A DNA stretch of 64,000 bases from Paenibacillus macerans (GTDB lineage Bacteria; Bacillota; Bacilli; Paenibacillales; Paenibacillaceae), in the NCBI RefSeq assembly GCF_023715465.1, contig NZ_JAMBOE010000008.1, forward strand, positions 124,001 through 188,000. The letters run 5' to 3'. Made by a program: the position numbers and the translations under genes. Under the pieces are notes generated by a model. It ran no database searches. It was not told where the DNA came from and was given only the letters and a program-made list of their open reading frames with translations. Shown here piece after piece: positions 35,132-44,486 of the stretch (positions within the stretch are counted from its first letter, which is position 1; every line of letters begins with the position of its first letter).

Positions 35132-37309
35132 CTATTGCATAATCCGGTGCACCGTATACACATCTTTGACCCGTTTGATTTTCTCCACCACGGATTGCAG
35201 GTGATCGGTATTGCGGATCAAAATCGTCATATGCACCAAAGCCATTTTATTTTTATCCGAACGGCCGGATACGGCCGAAATGTTCGTTTTGCTTTCCGAA
35301 ACCGCCTGCAGCACTTCGTTCAAAAAGTTGCGGCGATCGTGGCCGGTAATCTCGATATCGACGCTGTAATTCGCTTCGATCGCGTCTTCCCATTCCACAT
35401 CAATCACGCGGGCCGCTTCTTCCCCATCGGCTCCTGACGGGATATTGGGGCAATCGCTGCGGTGCACGGAAACCCCGCGGCCGCGGGTAATGTAGCCGAC
35501 GATTTCGTCGCCCGGCACCGGATTGCAGCAGCGGGCAAAACGCACCAGCAGGTTGTCAATGCCTTTGACCACCACCCCGTTCGTCGGGCGATGCTTGCGC
35601 TCTTCCGGAGCCTTCACTTCCTTGACCTCGGAGGTCAATTCGATATGACCGGCGGCCTCCTCCTGCTCCTTGCGCAGCTTCTCGGTCAGTTTGGTGACCA
35701 CCTGGGACGCCGTAATGCCGCCAAACCCGATGGCCGACAGCATATCGTCGATATCGTTGAAGGCGTATTTCTTGGCCGCCTCCAGCAGCTTCTCATCCGT
35801 CATAAATGAAGGCGGCTCGATCCCCGCGCGTTTCAGCTCGCGTTCGATCGCTTCGCGCCCCTTCTCGACGTTTTCCTCCCGCTTCTCTTTTTTGAACCAT
35901 TGCTTGATTTTGCTTCGGGCATGGGAGGACTGGGCGATTTTCAGCCAATCCTGGCTTGGCCCATAGGAATGCTTTGAGGTCAAAATCTCGACGATATCGC
36001 CCGTTTTCAAACGATGGTCAAGCGGCACGATGCGCCCGTTCACTTTGGCGCCAATCGTACGGTTGCCCACCTCGGTATGAATCCGGTAGGCAAAATCGAG
36101 CGGGACGGAGCCGGCCGGCAGCTCGATGACTTCCCCGGACGGCGTAAACACAAACACCAGGTCAGAGAAAAAATCCATCTTGAGCGATTCCACGAATTCG
36201 GAAGCGTCCTTCGCCTCATGCTGCAGCTCCAAAATTTCGTTGAAAAACGTAATTTTGTTCACCAGACCGTTGGCGCCCAAACCTTCCTTATAAGCCCAAT
36301 GGGCCGCGATCCCGTATTCCGCCGTCCGGTGCATTTCCCAGGTGCGGATCTGCACCTCGGTTGGCTCTCCGTTCGGGCCAACGACCGTCGTATGCAGCGA
36401 CTGGTACATGTTCGCTTTGGGCATCGCAATGTAATCCTTAAACCGTCCCGGCATCGGTTTCCACAACGTATGGATAATGCCCAGCGTAGCGTAGCAATCC
36501 TTAATATTTTCCACAATGATGCGAATGGCCAGCAGATCGTAAATTTCGTTGAACTGCTTGTTTTTCGTCGTCATTTTTTTGTACACGCTGTAAATATGCT
36601 TCGGCCGGCCGGACAAATCAGCCTGCACGCCCATTTCCTCCAGCTTTTCGGCGATGCGGGCGATGACGTTTTTGATGTATTCCTCGCGTTCGGCCCGCTT
36701 CTTGCGCATTAAGTTGGCAATCCGGTAGTACTGTTGGGGATTGAGATACCGCAGCGCGATATCTTCCATCTCCCATTTGATCGCAGAAATACCTAATCTA
36801 TTGGCAATCGGACAAAAAATTTCCAGCGTTTCGTAAGCAATCCGCCGCTGGCTTTCCTCCGACTGGTATTTCAGGGTCCGCATATTGTGCAGACGATCCG
36901 CGAGTTTAATCACGATTACGCGAATGTCCTGCGCCATGGCGATGAACATTTTCCGGTAGTTTTCGTTTTGCTGCTCCTCTTTGGATCTGAATTTGATCCG
37001 TTCCAGTTTCGTCAGACCGTCGACAAGCAGGGCGCAATCATTGCCGAATTGATCCTGTATCTCTTTCAAAGACACGGTAGTGTCTTCTACGACATCATGA
37101 AGCAAGGCCGCAATGATCGACAATGCATCCATCTGCATGTTAACCACGATATCGGCCACCGCAAGGGGGTGAAGAATATACGGCTCCCCGGATTTGCGGA
37201 CCTGTCCGTGATGGGCCTGCTCCGCAAACTCGTACGCTACCCGTATGCGCTGAAGCTCCGGTTCCTTTATATAGGCAGACGCCTTTTCGAGTAATTGCTC
37301 TATGCCCAT
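35132..37309 (-). CDS. relA: Bifunctional (p)ppGpp synthetase/hydrolase (Rel)
   Basis: The long RelA-SpoT homologue that makes and degrades the stringent response alarmones. Starting at MGIEQLLEKASAYIKEPELQ it has 725 residues. The HD hydrolase domain shows RKSGEPYILHPLAVADI and ALLHDVVEDT (about 40-75). The synthetase domain (about 230-340) has YQSLHTTVVGPNGEPTEVQI. TGS (about 390-450), helical and C-terminal ACT domains (about 650-725) follow. The frame stays open to 37441, but the added 44 residues look non-coding. The ribosome site before ATG 37309 is weak (GGGATC). It is co-directional with dtd. Confidence 0.96.
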   Translation of the reverse strand: MGIEQLLEKASAYIKEPELQRIRVAYEFAEQAHHGQVRKSGEPYILHPLAVADIVVNMQMDALSIIAALLHDVVEDTTVSLKEIQDQFGNDCALLVDGLTKLERIKFRSKEEQQNENYRKMFIAMAQDIRVIVIKLADRLHNMRTLKYQSEESQRRIAYETLEIFCPIANRLGISAIKWEMEDIALRYLNPQQYYRIANLMRKKRAEREEYIKNVIARIAEKLEEMGVQADLSGRPKHIYSVYKKMTTKNKQFNEIYDLLAIRIIVENIKDCYATLGIIHTLWKPMPGRFKDYIAMPKANMYQSLHTTVVGPNGEPTEVQIRTWEMHRTAEYGIAAHWAYKEGLGANGLVNKITFFNEILELQHEAKDASEFVESLKMDFFSDLVFVFTPSGEVIELPAGSVPLDFAYRIHTEVGNRTIGAKVNGRIVPLDHRLKTGDIVEILTSKHSYGPSQDWLKIAQSSHARSKIKQWFKKEKREENVEKGREAIERELKRAGIEPPSFMTDEKLLEAAKKYAFNDIDDMLSAIGFGGITASQVVTKLTEKLRKEQEEAAGHIELTSEVKEVKAPEERKHRPTNGVVVKGIDNLLVRFARCCNPVPGDEIVGYITRGRGVSVHRSDCPNIPSGADGEEAARVIDVEWEDAIEANYSVDIEITGHDRRNFLNEVLQAVSESKTNISAVSGRSDKNKMALVHMTILIRNTDHLQSVVEKIKRVKDVYTVHRIMQ

Positions 37310-37596
37310 GGAGATCCCGTTCGATTCCTTTCTATATGAAAATATGCATAAATCGCCTAATTTTGATTTCCTATAATTATGACTCTTGCGCCCCGTCCCG
37401 TCAACTACCGGCCGTCCGGCAGCCCGCGGCTTTTCCGGCATGGCAGGATTCCGTGCTGCATGTCAAATGGGCGAGCAGGGGATGTTATGGAAAATGACAC
37501 GCCCAAGTAATTTCTTGTTGAAAAATGACGGCAATGTATTTAATCTATTAAGGATAGTTATCCTATGAACGTTTAAATTTAGAGGAGTGGTCCTGG

Positions 37597-38889
37597 TTGC
37601 AACGCGAAATTCAAGTTAACGAAAAAGTCCCTTTCGGACCCGGCGTTCTGCTGAGCTTGCAGCATTTGTTCGCCATGTTCGGAAGCACCGTGCTCGTCCC
37701 GAACCTGTTCGGCGTCGACCCCGGCATGATCTTGCTGATGAACGGTATCGGCACCCTGCTTTATATTTTGATCTGCAAAGGGAAAATCCCCGCTTATCTC
37801 GGCTCCAGCTTTGCGTTTATTTCTCCGGTTACCCTGGTCCTTACGAACAATCCGGGTAACGGTTACGCCATGGCGCTCGGCGCTTTTATCGTGACCGGCG
37901 TCATTTTTATCGTCATTGCGCTCATAATCAAATATGCCGGCACCACATGGATTGACGTTGTGTTCCCTCCGGCGGCTATGGGCGCCATCGTTGCCCTGAT
38001 CGGTCTCGAGCTTATTCCGGTGGCGGCGGGCATGGCCGGCTGGATCAACAGCGATCCGACAAAGCTGGACTGGACTCCCGATCCAACCAGCATCATGCTC
38101 TCGCTCGTCACGCTAGGGGTTACCGTCCTGGGCGCCGTACTGTTCCGCGGATTCCCCAAAATCATACATATCCTGATCGGGATCGTCGTCGGTTATGTGC
38201 TGGCTTTAGTCCTGGAGCAAGTTGATACCGCCAAGATCGCCGGAGCGGGTTGGATTTCGCTGCCGACGGTGACAACCCCGCAGTGGAGCCTGCCGGCCAT
38301 CATCACGATCATCCCCGTGGCGATTGTCGTCATCGTTGAGCATATCGGGCACCTGCTCGTCACGAGCAATATCGTCGGCAGAGACCTGTCCAAGGATCCG
38401 GGCTTGCATCGTTCTTTGCTGGGGAACGGCATTTCGACGATCCTGTCCGGTTTTGTAGGTTCTACGCCAAACACGACATACGGGGAAAATATCGGCGTCA
38501 TGGCGCTCACCAAAGTGTACTCCATATTCGTCATCGGCGGAGCCGCCATCTTTGCTATCCTGCTCTCCTTCTCCGGTAAATTTTCAGCGATTATCGCCTG
38601 CATTCCGGCCCCGGTCATGGGCGGCGTTTCGCTCCTGCTGTTCGGCGTCATCGCCGCCTCCGGCCTGCGGATTTTCGTCGAGCAAAAGGTCGATTTTTCC
38701 AAGCCGACCAACATGCTGCTGGCTACGATCGTACTCGTCATCGGCCTCAGTGGAACGAAGTTGACAATGGGCAACGTCGAGCTTAAAGGAATGGCTCTGG
38801 CCACGATCGTCGGAGTCCTGCTCAGCCTGTTCTTCAAGCTGATCCAGGTGCTGGGCTGGTCCAACGAGAAGGAAGATGCCGCGCATTAA
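37597..38889 (+). CDS. Uracil permease (NCS2 family)
   Basis: A 430-residue membrane transporter of the UraA/PyrP group with about 14 membrane segments. Family signatures include LLSLQHLFAMFGSTVLVPNL (14-33), YLGSSFAFISPV (about 67-78) and VIVEHIGHLLVTSNI (about 246-260, with the substrate-binding Glu). NTTYGENIGVMALT lies near 298-311. The TTG start has GAGGAG nine bases upstream. It stands alone on the plus strand between relA and apt and is not part of the conserved block. Uracil is the most likely cargo; other pyrimidines or xanthine are less likely. Confidence 0.9.
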   Translation: MQREIQVNEKVPFGPGVLLSLQHLFAMFGSTVLVPNLFGVDPGMILLMNGIGTLLYILICKGKIPAYLGSSFAFISPVTLVLTNNPGNGYAMALGAFIVTGVIFIVIALIIKYAGTTWIDVVFPPAAMGAIVALIGLELIPVAAGMAGWINSDPTKLDWTPDPTSIMLSLVTLGVTVLGAVLFRGFPKIIHILIGIVVGYVLALVLEQVDTAKIAGAGWISLPTVTTPQWSLPAIITIIPVAIVVIVEHIGHLLVTSNIVGRDLSKDPGLHRSLLGNGISTILSGFVGSTPNTTYGENIGVMALTKVYSIFVIGGAAIFAILLSFSGKFSAIIACIPAPVMGGVSLLLFGVIAASGLRIFVEQKVDFSKPTNMLLATIVLVIGLSGTKLTMGNVELKGMALATIVGVLLSLFFKLIQVLGWSNEKEDAAH

Positions 38890-38957
38890 CGCGATTAAGC
38901 GGATAAAAAACCGTCGGAGAATATCACTCCGGCGAACCATTGACGTGCAACCCGATT

Positions 38958-39166
38958 ACCGGAAATAGCGGTAAAAAATGTCTTTATTCCAGCGGTTTCA
39001 CTCTATTGGAGAGAATTAAAGGTAATTTATGCCCCTATTTACCCGGATTGCGGGGAAATGCCGGCGTTCTGACCGTTCACAGGAAAATAAGGCCAAAATA
39101 TTCCCCTATTGGAGATGAGTCTGCCTGGCTCCAGATCATAGGAACATAAAATACCGCTATTTTGAA
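38958..39166. repeat. Four-module intergenic element, family B copy 2
   Basis: Modules start at 38965, 39016, 39087 and 39138 (spacings 51, 71, 51), each with an ATAxxGG...CCxCTATTT pattern. It matches the elements at 16753-17047 and 56603-56888 in modules but lacks their shared outer blocks. It occupies the gap between the uracil permease and apt. Before it, a small hairpin CGTCGGAG/CTCCGGCG lies at about 38912-38933. Confidence 0.75.
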
Positions 39167-39240
39167 TTTAATAACTCAGCTTTCGCAGCAACCGCATTTT
39201 TGCATTTGGTGGGAGCCCCGCGCTCCATCATTGAGCTAAT

Positions 39241-39280
39241 AAAAGGCCGAGTCAGGAACCTATCCTGCTCGGCCTTTTTT
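39241..39280. terminator. Bidirectional terminator between uracil permease and apt
   Basis: AAAAGGCCGAGTCAGG (39241-39256) pairs with CCTGCTCGGCCTTTT (39264-39278) with a single bulged base. T tracts occur on both strands. It lies five bases beyond the apt stop codon and serves both converging genes. Confidence 0.85.
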
Positions 39281-39284
39281 CATT

Positions 39285-39797
39285 TTAGTAAGTTACAAGA
39301 GAGAATACTTCGATGCCCGGCAATTTGGCCCGGCCGTTTAATTCGCTAAGCTCGATCAAAAACGCGGTGCCGATTACATTACCGCCCAACTCGCGGACAA
39401 GATTAACGGAAGTGGAAATCGTTCCCCCCGTCGCCAGCAGATCGTCGGCAATCAGTACGTTTTGGCCGGGTTTCACCGCGTCGCTGTGCATGGCCAGCCG
39501 GTCTTTCCCGTACTCCAGATCGTATTCCACCTCAATCGTCTTGTAAGGGAGCTTGCCGCTTTTGCGGATCGGCACGAAACCGACGCCAAGTGCATAGGCC
39601 AGCGGTGCCCCGACGACGAAACCGCGCGCTTCCGGCCCGGCGATCAGGTCGATTTTCAGGCCCGAAACGAGCCCCTTCAAATCGTCGATGGCCTGCTCGT
39701 ATTTGGCGCCGTCGTTAAGCAAGGTTGTGATATCTTTAAAGCTGACCCCGGGCTGGGGAAAATCAGGAATCACCCGGATATAATTTTTATAGTCCAA
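39285..39797 (-). CDS. apt: Adenine phosphoribosyltransferase
   Basis: Purine salvage enzyme converting adenine and PRPP to AMP. At 170 residues it has the PRPP-binding motif VLIADDLLATGGT near residues 119-131 and the N-terminal signature YIRVIPDFPQPGVSFKDITT. It starts with TTG, with GGAGGAG six bases upstream. In B. subtilis it lies between recJ and relA, as here, but the uracil permease and a repeat now separate it from relA. A 189-bp inverted-repeat element lies in its leader. Confidence 0.97.
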   Translation of the reverse strand: MDYKNYIRVIPDFPQPGVSFKDITTLLNDGAKYEQAIDDLKGLVSGLKIDLIAGPEARGFVVGAPLAYALGVGFVPIRKSGKLPYKTIEVEYDLEYGKDRLAMHSDAVKPGQNVLIADDLLATGGTISTSVNLVRELGGNVIGTAFLIELSELNGRAKLPGIEVFSLVTY

Positions 39798-39817
39798 TTC
39801 AATCTCCTCCTAGGTAG

Positions 39818-40006
39818 AGTTGAACTATTGATTGTACGGATTAGGGCAGCTGTGTGAAATGTTCTTACGATCGCTGTTGTTCGCGGATTTCTTTTGATTT
39901 TATAGATTCCAACAAGGAAGAAATCCGCTCACAAAGGCGAATGCTGCCGCTTCTTCAGAATCATTTCACACTCTTGCCTATATCCCGCTCTTTCCTTAGT
40001 TCAACT
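39818..40006. repeat. 189-bp inverted-repeat element in the apt-recJ gap
   Basis: The ends AGTTGAACTA (39818-39827) and TAGTTCAACT (39997-40006) are perfect inverted repeats. Inside them GTGTGAAATG (39852-39861) pairs with CATTTCACAC (39962-39971), and GCGGATTTCTT (39892-39902) pairs with AAGAAATCCGC (39918-39928). The whole element is thus an imperfect long palindrome. It lies in the 255-base gap after recJ and ahead of apt. No reading frame of note was found. Confidence 0.7.
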
Positions 40007-40052
40007 TATAAAATAAGCTTATTCCGTTCTTTAACAATACGCCGATAGACAC

Positions 40053-42461
40053 TTATGAAGCCCCCCGCATACGGGTTAACATCCATTCGGTAATTTCCGG
40101 AACCCGGGCATGCAGCAGCATCTGTTCCATTTCGGCAAGCAGCCCGAGCTCCCGGTAACGGTTTGAGGTTTCCAGCGGCCGTTTGGAAGGAGATGGGTTG
40201 ACGGTGATGGTTCCAGACGCTCGGGAAATAAAACCCAGCTCCTCGAACACGCCCAGCGTTAACTCCAGCATCCGCCGCGACCAGCCGGTCCGTTTCAGCA
40301 GCGCCGCCATCATTTCTTCCTCGCGCAGGGCCCGCCCATCGGTTCTGAGCAGCAGGCCGTACACCTGCTTGAAATGATCGCGGGACGGCGTTTCGATCCT
40401 TTCCTGCGGCGAGCGCAGCGGATGAAGCAGATAGATCCTTTCCAGTGAAACAAACACGTTCATCATCCGGCTCCAGCCTGCGGAGGAATCCGGAAGTTCA
40501 AGCACAAACAACGTCGTAACGCCGCGCGCGCCCGCCGATTCCGCCAAGGCGTTGCCCGGTATGGCGCCATCGTCCTTATCATATACCCAAACCGAGGTGT
40601 CCTTCAAATCGCCAAGCTGAAGCAATTGGGAGCCCAAGCCCGCCGCAATCACAGCGGGGATGTCCCGTTCATTCGCCGGCAGGTGAACAAGCGTGCTCTT
40701 AAGCTGCTCCAATTGCGTGGCCGGATTCCGCGAACCGCGGTAGTCGAACACCTGAAGATGAGAAACCGCAAGATCCTGAATCATCAGCTGCGGCTTGCGC
40801 GAGCCGTTCCATTCGTTAATTCCGGCTTCGCACACCATGTCCAAAACCGCCTCTTCCGCCAGCAGGGGCGCAAGTTCTCCTTTGCCGAAGGCTACAGCCT
40901 CCACGGTCTTTCCGTTTTGCCCGACAACCAGCTTCAAATGCTTGCCGTCTTTACCCATTTGCCGGCATTCCACCAGCTTTACACCGCGAATCAGCAGGCG
41001 CGGGCACGTATTGGCCATCCCGAACGGAGCCAGGCTTTCCAGTTCTTCGATGGACGATAACGTGATCTCCTTAAGCGAGCATTCCAGATCGGTCGTGATC
41101 ACGGGGACAAAATGCTCCGGCCGAAGCTTGCCGGCAGCGAAGGCATTGAGGCGCCGCGAAAACTCGGCCAGGTTGCCGCGCGCCAGAGACATGCCTGCCG
41201 CCGACGGATGGCCGCCAAAATGGTCGAGCAAATCGGCGCAGTCGGTTAGCGCCTCATAGATGTCGAAGCCGGGGATGGAGCGGGCGGAGCCCTTGCATTC
41301 GCCGGTTTCCGGATGAATGCCAAGCACGATCGTCGGACGATAGTACCGCTCCAGCAGCTTGGAGGCTACGATGCCTACGACTCCGGCGTTCCAGCCTTCG
41401 CCGGCCACGACGATAATATTCGGCAAACCCGTGTCGCCGGTTTGCTGCTCCAGCTGCAGCAGCGCTTCCTGCACCATGCTCTCCACCAGCATCTGCCGCT
41501 CCTTGTTGAGCACATCAAGCTCCTCGGCAATCGTTTCGGCCTCGTCCGCGTTCTCGGAGGTCAGCAAAGCCACCGCCCGATCCGCATGGCTCATGCGCCC
41601 GCTGGCGTTGATGCGCGGCGCCAGCCCGAAAGCGACCGCCGTCGATGTCACTTCGCCTTTGGACCAGCCGGCCGTTCCGAGCAAGGCCGTCATCCCCGGA
41701 AAGGCGGATCGCGACATCGCGGCAAGTCCGGCGCGGACCAGCATGCGGTTTTCTCCAACCAGCGGCATCAGATCGGCGATCGTTCCAAGCGCAACCAGTT
41801 CCGTCCAGTATTCCGGGGTGTCATCCCCAAGCAGCGCTTTAGCCAGCTTGAAAGCAACGCCGACACCGGCCAATCCCTTAAACGGATAAGGACAATTAGG
41901 CAGCTTCGGGTTAATCAAGGCATAAGCTTCCGGAAGTACCGCCGGCGGCTCATGATGGTCCGTCACGATCACGTCCATGCCCGCCTCGCGGGCAAAAGCG
42001 ATCTGTTCCACCGCGCTGATGCCGGTATCCACGGTAATGACCAGCGTAACTCCCTTCTGCCTAGCCTGCTCCAGAACCGGTATATGTAAACCGTAGCCTT
42101 CCTTGGTGCGATGCGGAATATGGTATTCGTATGTAGCGCCCAGTTTGCGCATCAGACAAATCATCAGCGTCGTCGAGGATACCCCGTCAGCGTCGTAATC
42201 TCCACACACGAGGATCCGCTCCCCGTTTTCCACGGCGCGGCGGATTCGCGGAACCGCTTCCTTCATGCCGCTAAGCATCATTGGATCATGTTGATCGGCG
42301 ACCGTTCCTTGCAAAAAAAGCTCCGCTTCCTCCGGCTTCGCAATCCCCCGCGTGACCAGCAGCGAGGCTACAAGCGGAGAGAGATTAAGCCGATCGGTGA
42401 GCAAACGGGCCGCTTCTTCGTCCGCGGGTAGCGGGTCCCAGCGATATTTAGGATGAAGCAT
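40053..42461 (-). CDS. recJ: Single-stranded-DNA-specific exonuclease RecJ
   Basis: A 5'-3' ssDNA exonuclease of the DHH phosphoesterase family used in recombination and repair. Motif I is CGDYDADGVSST near 78-89, the DHH motif is VTDHHEPP near 155-162, and DHHA1 elements include NASGRMSHAD. The GGHPSAAGMSL motif lies near 400. At about 802 residues it is longer than the E. coli enzyme and has the C-terminal extension usual in Bacilli. ATG 42461 has AGGTGA eight bases upstream; a GTG four codons earlier overlaps that site. Confidence 0.96.
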   Translation of the reverse strand: MLHPKYRWDPLPADEEAARLLTDRLNLSPLVASLLVTRGIAKPEEAELFLQGTVADQHDPMMLSGMKEAVPRIRRAVENGERILVCGDYDADGVSSTTLMICLMRKLGATYEYHIPHRTKEGYGLHIPVLEQARQKGVTLVITVDTGISAVEQIAFAREAGMDVIVTDHHEPPAVLPEAYALINPKLPNCPYPFKGLAGVGVAFKLAKALLGDDTPEYWTELVALGTIADLMPLVGENRMLVRAGLAAMSRSAFPGMTALLGTAGWSKGEVTSTAVAFGLAPRINASGRMSHADRAVALLTSENADEAETIAEELDVLNKERQMLVESMVQEALLQLEQQTGDTGLPNIIVVAGEGWNAGVVGIVASKLLERYYRPTIVLGIHPETGECKGSARSIPGFDIYEALTDCADLLDHFGGHPSAAGMSLARGNLAEFSRRLNAFAAGKLRPEHFVPVITTDLECSLKEITLSSIEELESLAPFGMANTCPRLLIRGVKLVECRQMGKDGKHLKLVVGQNGKTVEAVAFGKGELAPLLAEEAVLDMVCEAGINEWNGSRKPQLMIQDLAVSHLQVFDYRGSRNPATQLEQLKSTLVHLPANERDIPAVIAAGLGSQLLQLGDLKDTSVWVYDKDDGAIPGNALAESAGARGVTTLFVLELPDSSAGWSRMMNVFVSLERIYLLHPLRSPQERIETPSRDHFKQVYGLLLRTDGRALREEEMMAALLKRTGWSRRMLELTLGVFEELGFISRASGTITVNPSPSKRPLETSNRYRELGLLAEMEQMLLHARVPEITEWMLTRMRGAS

Positions 42462-42525
42462 AGGTGACGTCACCTTCTTTCTAGAGGTTGAACTTCATTC
42501 TAATGTCTTTTACTCAGGGACAGTG

Positions 42526-43482
42526 TCATTGCAGTAAATTCGGCAGATCGCTGCCGTTCTCCTCCGTGTTGCTCTTATAGGGATAGCCGGCGTCGTAAGG
42601 CGACACTTGAATCCGTACGTCGCTCACATGGGAAAAGCGGTTGAGCAGCAGCATTTTGGCGCGGTTGGCGATGTCGTTGGCTTCCATGACCGTGATCCGC
42701 GGATTCACGCTGATTTTGGCGTCCACGGTGACGTAATGCCCGTTCTCCTGCGCTTTCAGCTCCTCGACGGCAATCACGCCGTGAACCCGTTGAACCGTCT
42801 CGATAAAAGAAGCGGCATCCTCCTCCTGAATGGCGGAAACCAGCTGCCCGTAAAGGGACTCCCTGATCAGGCGGTACGCTCTCCAAAAGACGAGACAAGC
42901 GATAAAAAAAGCGGCTGCAGGGTCAAGATAAAGCAATTCCGAAATCCCCATCGCCTGCCCGGCTACCGCGCCAAAGACGCCGATGAACGCAGCCACAGAG
43001 GAATAGAGTGAGTAACGATGCGTTGCGATCAACGACTGCGCGGTTTTGGGATCCTCTTTCCGGGACTGGCGAAAACGAAATTGGAACATCGCTTCCTTCA
43101 GGGCAAATGAAATGACGACGGCGACCCCGGCCATCACTTCCGGAGGCTGGATCTCATCCCTGGCGATATTCGATATGGCGGCAATCATCATCTGCAGTCC
43201 GCCCATAAGCAGGAACACGGAAAAAAAGATCGCGAGCAGCGGCTCCGCCCTTTCTCTCCCGGCATATGCCGCGTGCAGCGCTCTCCGTTTCCTCAGACCG
43301 GGCCACTCCACTTTGCCGGTGATCTCGGCCGCGGCATCCGAAGCGGAATGCAAAGCGGCCGCCAGCAACGCGCGGCTGTCAAACCATAGCCCCACCAGCC
43401 CTTTAAAGATGGCGAGCGCAACATGACTCACGATGCTGAGCCAAGCGGCGGAATCGGAAAAGGCAGCATGTTCGCGTTTCAT
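42526..43482 (-). CDS. Cation diffusion facilitator-family transporter with atypical metal site
   Basis: A 318-residue membrane protein of the CDF family, which exports Zn, Mn or other divalent metals. About six hydrophobic segments precede a C-terminal cytosolic domain (about 210-290; HGVIAVEELKAQENGHYVTV). TM2 has the expected HxxxD (ALHSASDAAAE). In the TM5 position, where families show [H/D]xxxD before SS, the sequence is THRYSLYSSVAAF, so the second metal pair appears to be Thr/Ser. Transport specificity is therefore doubtful. It is 64 bases upstream of recJ. Confidence 0.82.
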   Translation of the reverse strand: MKREHAAFSDSAAWLSIVSHVALAIFKGLVGLWFDSRALLAAALHSASDAAAEITGKVEWPGLRKRRALHAAYAGRERAEPLLAIFFSVFLLMGGLQMMIAAISNIARDEIQPPEVMAGVAVVISFALKEAMFQFRFRQSRKEDPKTAQSLIATHRYSLYSSVAAFIGVFGAVAGQAMGISELLYLDPAAAFFIACLVFWRAYRLIRESLYGQLVSAIQEEDAASFIETVQRVHGVIAVEELKAQENGHYVTVDAKISVNPRITVMEANDIANRAKMLLLNRFSHVSDVRIQVSPYDAGYPYKSNTEENGSDLPNLLQ

Positions 43483-43522
43483 AATGACCTCCTAAACCAT
43501 GTGAAAACTGATGAAGAACGGT

Positions 43523-43556
43523 AGAGCCGCGTCTTTAATCGACGCGGCTCTTTTTT
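43523..43556 (+). terminator. Terminator-like hairpin facing the plus strand
   Basis: AGAGCCGCGTC and GACGCGGCTCT form a perfect 11-bp stem followed by TTTTTT on the plus strand. Flanking genes secF and the CDF gene are both on the minus strand. On the minus strand the tail is weak (ACCGTTCTT). It may end secDF transcription poorly, or stop antisense transcripts entering secF. Confidence 0.5.
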
Positions 43557-43592
43557 GAACCAACCGATGGCTAGATATCTTCAAAAAGCCGC

Positions 43593-44486
43593 TTAGGATG
43601 CTTTAGCCGGTTTATTCTTTTGCTTACTTTTAAAGACAAACCAGAGCGGGCTGGCGATAAAGATCGAAGAGTAAGCCCCGAACAGCAGGCCGATAACCAT
43701 GGCGAGCGAGAACATCTTAATCGACGCGCCGCCCAGCAGGAACAGGAAGAAAGCGGCCACAAACACCGTAAGCGCGGTATATAAGGAACGCATAATCGTC
43801 TGCGCCACGCTGTGGTTGACCAATTCGACAAGGTCCTGCCGCGTTTTGAGCTTGGCAAACCGCAGGTTCTCACGAATCCGGTCGAAGATAACGATCGTAT
43901 CGTTGATCGAATAACCGATGATCGTCAATACTGCGACGATAAAGGTCAAATCGACCTCCAAACGAAAAATCGAGAAAACCGCGATGACCATAAAGGCATC
44001 ATGCAGCAAGGCTACGATCGCGGCCAGAGCAAAACGCCATTCAAAACGGATGCTGACGTAAATGATGATCCCTATACAGGAAATCAGCACGGCGTAAATC
44101 GCGTTGCGCGCCAATTCGCGGGCCATTTCCGGATCGACCGTATTGACTTCGAAGGAGGCTTTGTCGTCCAGCTTCGAGATTTCGCTTTTCAGCTGCGCAT
44201 CGTTATCTTCACTAAGCACTTGCGTAAAGCGGATATTCATCCGATCCTCGCCCGGGCTGACCGTCGTGCCTTCCGCAATGCCAAGCTTGTCCAAGATCGG
44301 TTTCACTTGCTCCGCCGTCAGTGGTTTTGTAAGCGAGATGTCCACATTGGAGCCCGCTTTAAAATCAACGCTGTAATTCAAGCCGAACAACGATAGACAG
44401 ATGAGGCCGGCGATCGTCAAGACGATCGACGCAATATAAAAGTACTTGCTGAGATGTACATAGTCCAGGTTTTTATTAAAGCGCAC
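43593..44486 (-). CDS. secF: Protein translocase subunit SecF
   Basis: SecF pairs with SecD to drive late steps of Sec export with the proton gradient. The 297-residue protein has six membrane segments and the large extracytoplasmic loop P4. Signatures include FGLNYSVDFKAGSN near 39-52 and YSINDTIVIFDRIRENLR near 195-212. GTG 44486 gives VRFNKNLDY with AAGGAG ten bases upstream; the frame also allows a GTG three codons earlier. It overlaps the end of secD by about 11 bases. In B. subtilis the two are fused as secDF; here they are separate. Confidence 0.95.
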   Translation of the reverse strand: MRFNKNLDYVHLSKYFYIASIVLTIAGLICLSLFGLNYSVDFKAGSNVDISLTKPLTAEQVKPILDKLGIAEGTTVSPGEDRMNIRFTQVLSEDNDAQLKSEISKLDDKASFEVNTVDPEMARELARNAIYAVLISCIGIIIYVSIRFEWRFALAAIVALLHDAFMVIAVFSIFRLEVDLTFIVAVLTIIGYSINDTIVIFDRIRENLRFAKLKTRQDLVELVNHSVAQTIMRSLYTALTVFVAAFFLFLLGGASIKMFSLAMVIGLLFGAYSSIFIASPLWFVFKSKQKNKPAKAS

